This document shows, in pieces, positions 62,956 to 64,000 of a stretch of 64,000 nucleotides of DNA. Numbering within the stretch: position 1 is the first letter of the stretch; the number at the start of each line of letters is the position of its first letter. The position numbers and the translations under genes are program-made. The notes under the pieces are model-generated. The model was not told the origin of the DNA, searched no databases, and saw only the letters and a list, made by a program, of their open reading frames with translations. This stretch comes from Selenomonas sp. ND2010 (GTDB lineage Bacteria > Bacillota > Negativicutes > Selenomonadales > Selenomonadaceae). The stretch is from positions 31,757 to 95,756 of the forward strand of contig NZ_JNKI01000010.1 of the NCBI RefSeq assembly GCF_000702005.1, read 5' to 3'.

Positions 62956-63293
62956 TAATGCTGTACCTGCTCCTTTTCCTTCTTTATCTTGCGCGCTAAT
63001 TTGTACATAAGAAAAAAGGCTATCATAAATAAGAGAGCGCCTATCCTATGACTGATGTACCCTGAAAAACTTATCCCCCAGACAACCGTTGCCACATAAC
63101 CATACAACCAGCACACTAAATCCTTGCCGGAAGAAACATGATTTTTTATCTTCCTCCCTAACAATAATCCTGCCCCTAAAAAAACTACGGCAAATCCAGC
63201 CAGACTAACAGGCAACAAGAAACAGCCAATTACAGCTATCAATATTCCCCAACAGAACACCGTATTTATATAACTTTCATCTTGTATTTCCAT
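62955..63293 (-). CDS. Small membrane protein in the secretion operon
   Basis: 112 aa from the ATG at 63293, nine bases after AAGGA. Three to four hydrophobic segments (TVFCWGILIAVIGCFLLPVSL, AGFAVVFLGAGLLL, LVCWLYGYVATVVWGISF, ALLFMIAFFLMYKLA) with a Lys-rich C-terminus. No recognised family. It is directly coupled to the ABC gene, so a chaperone, immunity or accessory role in export is possible, by position only. Confidence 0.7.
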   Translation of the reverse strand: MEIQDESYINTVFCWGILIAVIGCFLLPVSLAGFAVVFLGAGLLLGRKIKNHVSSGKDLVCWLYGYVATVVWGISFSGYISHRIGALLFMIAFFLMYKLARKIKKEKEQVQH

Positions 63294-63365
63294 TGTCACC
63301 ATTCCTTTCCATAAATTTTTATTACACTACACACTTGTTAATCCATTACAATAAGCCTTTTCTGA

Positions 63366-63797
63366 TCAATAACGCTTAACTGGTCCAACACCAGTCAGCC
63401 AAGACAAATCAACATGCCAGCAATTCCACATTAATACTTGTATTATTAGCAATACAACACCAGTAATCATCATTCCTAACATCACATATACTGCTTCTTT
63501 TTGAAATTCCTTTTCTGACAATTTTTTCGGATTGCCTAGCAGATAATACTGACCGCATCGATGTACCCATTCCCCCAAAATACATCCAAACATAATTCCA
63601 ACTAATTTAAATGGCTGAATCCCCAATATTCCATGTCTCAAAAAATATGGCCAATAATTACAAAGTAATATAAAATACGTTATCGATACGCAAAAAACAT
63701 ACGAACGTTTCCTCGAACAAGCGACCCAAAGCTTACCACGATCAATCATATCACCCGTAATCTTCTTTTTTTGGTTAAACCAATCAATTGGATTCAT
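63366..63797 (-). CDS. Membrane protein of unknown function in the secretion operon
   Basis: 143 aa, not recognised. Three hydrophobic segments (SYVFCVSITYFILLCNYWPYF, LVGIMFGCILGEWV, VYVMLGMMITGVVLLIIQVLMW) and many Cys and Trp. The ATG at 63797 follows GGGGG. It overlaps the preceding frame by 14 bases. Confidence 0.65.
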   Translation of the reverse strand: MNPIDWFNQKKKITGDMIDRGKLWVACSRKRSYVFCVSITYFILLCNYWPYFLRHGILGIQPFKLVGIMFGCILGEWVHRCGQYYLLGNPKKLSEKEFQKEAVYVMLGMMITGVVLLIIQVLMWNCWHVDLSWLTGVGPVKRY

Positions 63798-64000
63798 CCT
63801 TCCGCCCCCTCTCCAGCTGTTCCATCATGAATCTATATTGATCTGTTACTAAAACATATACATTCTTACCTACTCCTATACAGTCAACCGCTAATGTTTT
63901 TCTTGCGGTCTCATTCGTCAATAATGTTACCGTAGTGGCCCGTATCACTACTGCCATACCCATTTGTGCTATTATCATCGTCACCCATATTATCACACAC
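63784..64000 (-). CDS. Hypothetical protein, 5' end off the window
   Basis: At least 72 residues, open to the right edge. The segment TVTLLTNETARKTLAVDCIGVGKNVYVLVTDQYRFMMEQLERGRKDESN is followed by a stop that overlaps the next gene. No family recognised. A second frame on the same strand (stop at 63911-63913) is also open to the edge and would end in an Asp/Gly/Ser/Asn-rich tail; it could be the C-terminus of an exported protein instead. Which frame is real cannot be decided here. Confidence 0.4.
   Translation of the reverse strand, partial: CVIIWVTMIIAQMGMAVVIRATTVTLLTNETARKTLAVDCIGVGKNVYVLVTDQYRFMMEQLERGRKDESN

Noticed and set aside
1..64000. CRISPR array, prophage or insertion sequence
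   Set aside because: No evenly spaced direct repeats, phage structural genes, integrase or transposase were recognised anywhere in the window.

Overview
The window looks like chromosome from a Gram-negative-staining, anaerobic member of the Firmicutes, most likely the Negativicutes (Selenomonas / Mitsuokella type). The gene order is Firmicutes-like (tRNA-Ser / SRP RNA / dnaX; murI near rph-rdgB-yfcE; serine tRNAs). It is combined with an outer-membrane secretin, a PilP-like protein, HlyD-type export, a fumarate-reductase/fumarase operon, lactate permease and anaerobic ribonucleotide reductase activase. The species cannot be fixed from the sequence alone. Ribosome binding sites are strong and TTG/GTG starts are frequent, so many starts given here are shorter than the longest open frame.

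Layout. 1-3.5 kb: start of a PTS IIC gene, an RpiR regulator overlapping dnaX, SRP RNA and tRNA-Ser(GGA) behind a perfect consensus promoter. 3.5-4.6 kb: CheY-like / CheX-like pair. 4.8-9.3 kb: nucleoside salvage (nupC; deoB-pdp-cdd) with a shared palindromic operator candidate. 9.3-16.4 kb: GNAT, MscS, a miniature NrdD-like protein plus nrdG, two universal stress proteins, ilvA, lactate permease. 16.5-19.9 kb: MurNAc recycling (murQ-murP-mupG). 20-22 kb: CadC-type sensor, NlpC/P60 hydrolase, sigma factor. 22.3-29 kb: six-gene tetrapyrrole operon from glutamyl-tRNA to uroporphyrinogen III and the siroheme/corrin branch. 29.2-31.8 kb: PilP-like, secretin, LuxR-type response regulator. 32-36 kb: pgi, a phosphomannomutase fragment, phosphoglucomutase. 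36-38.6 kb: MATE, YdcF, cupin. 38.7-39.3 kb: a 569-bp nested-palindrome element. 39.3-43.1 kb: ilvBN, comF, yqeB-like. 43.3-43.9 kb: an unidentified, probably structured RNA of about 585 nt with its own promoter and terminator. 43.9-47.6 kb: GGDEF-EAL, queF, pyridoxamine kinase, radical SAM. 47.8-52.6 kb: fumAB-frdCAB. 52.9-57.3 kb: rph-rdgB-yfcE and murI-thioesterase-unknown-CofE-like. 57.4-57.6 kb: tRNA-Ser(TGA) and tRNA-Ser(GCT). 57.7-64 kb: a type I secretion operon with two ABC half-transporters, one HlyD and small membrane proteins, running off the right edge.

Together the genes describe a fermentative anaerobe that takes up lactate and nucleosides, recycles cell wall, and reduces fumarate to succinate using a membrane cytochrome b complex. 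No prophage, insertion sequence or CRISPR array was seen. The two most unusual items are the large RNA at 43.3-43.9 kb and the paired covarying hairpins at 38.7-39.3 kb.
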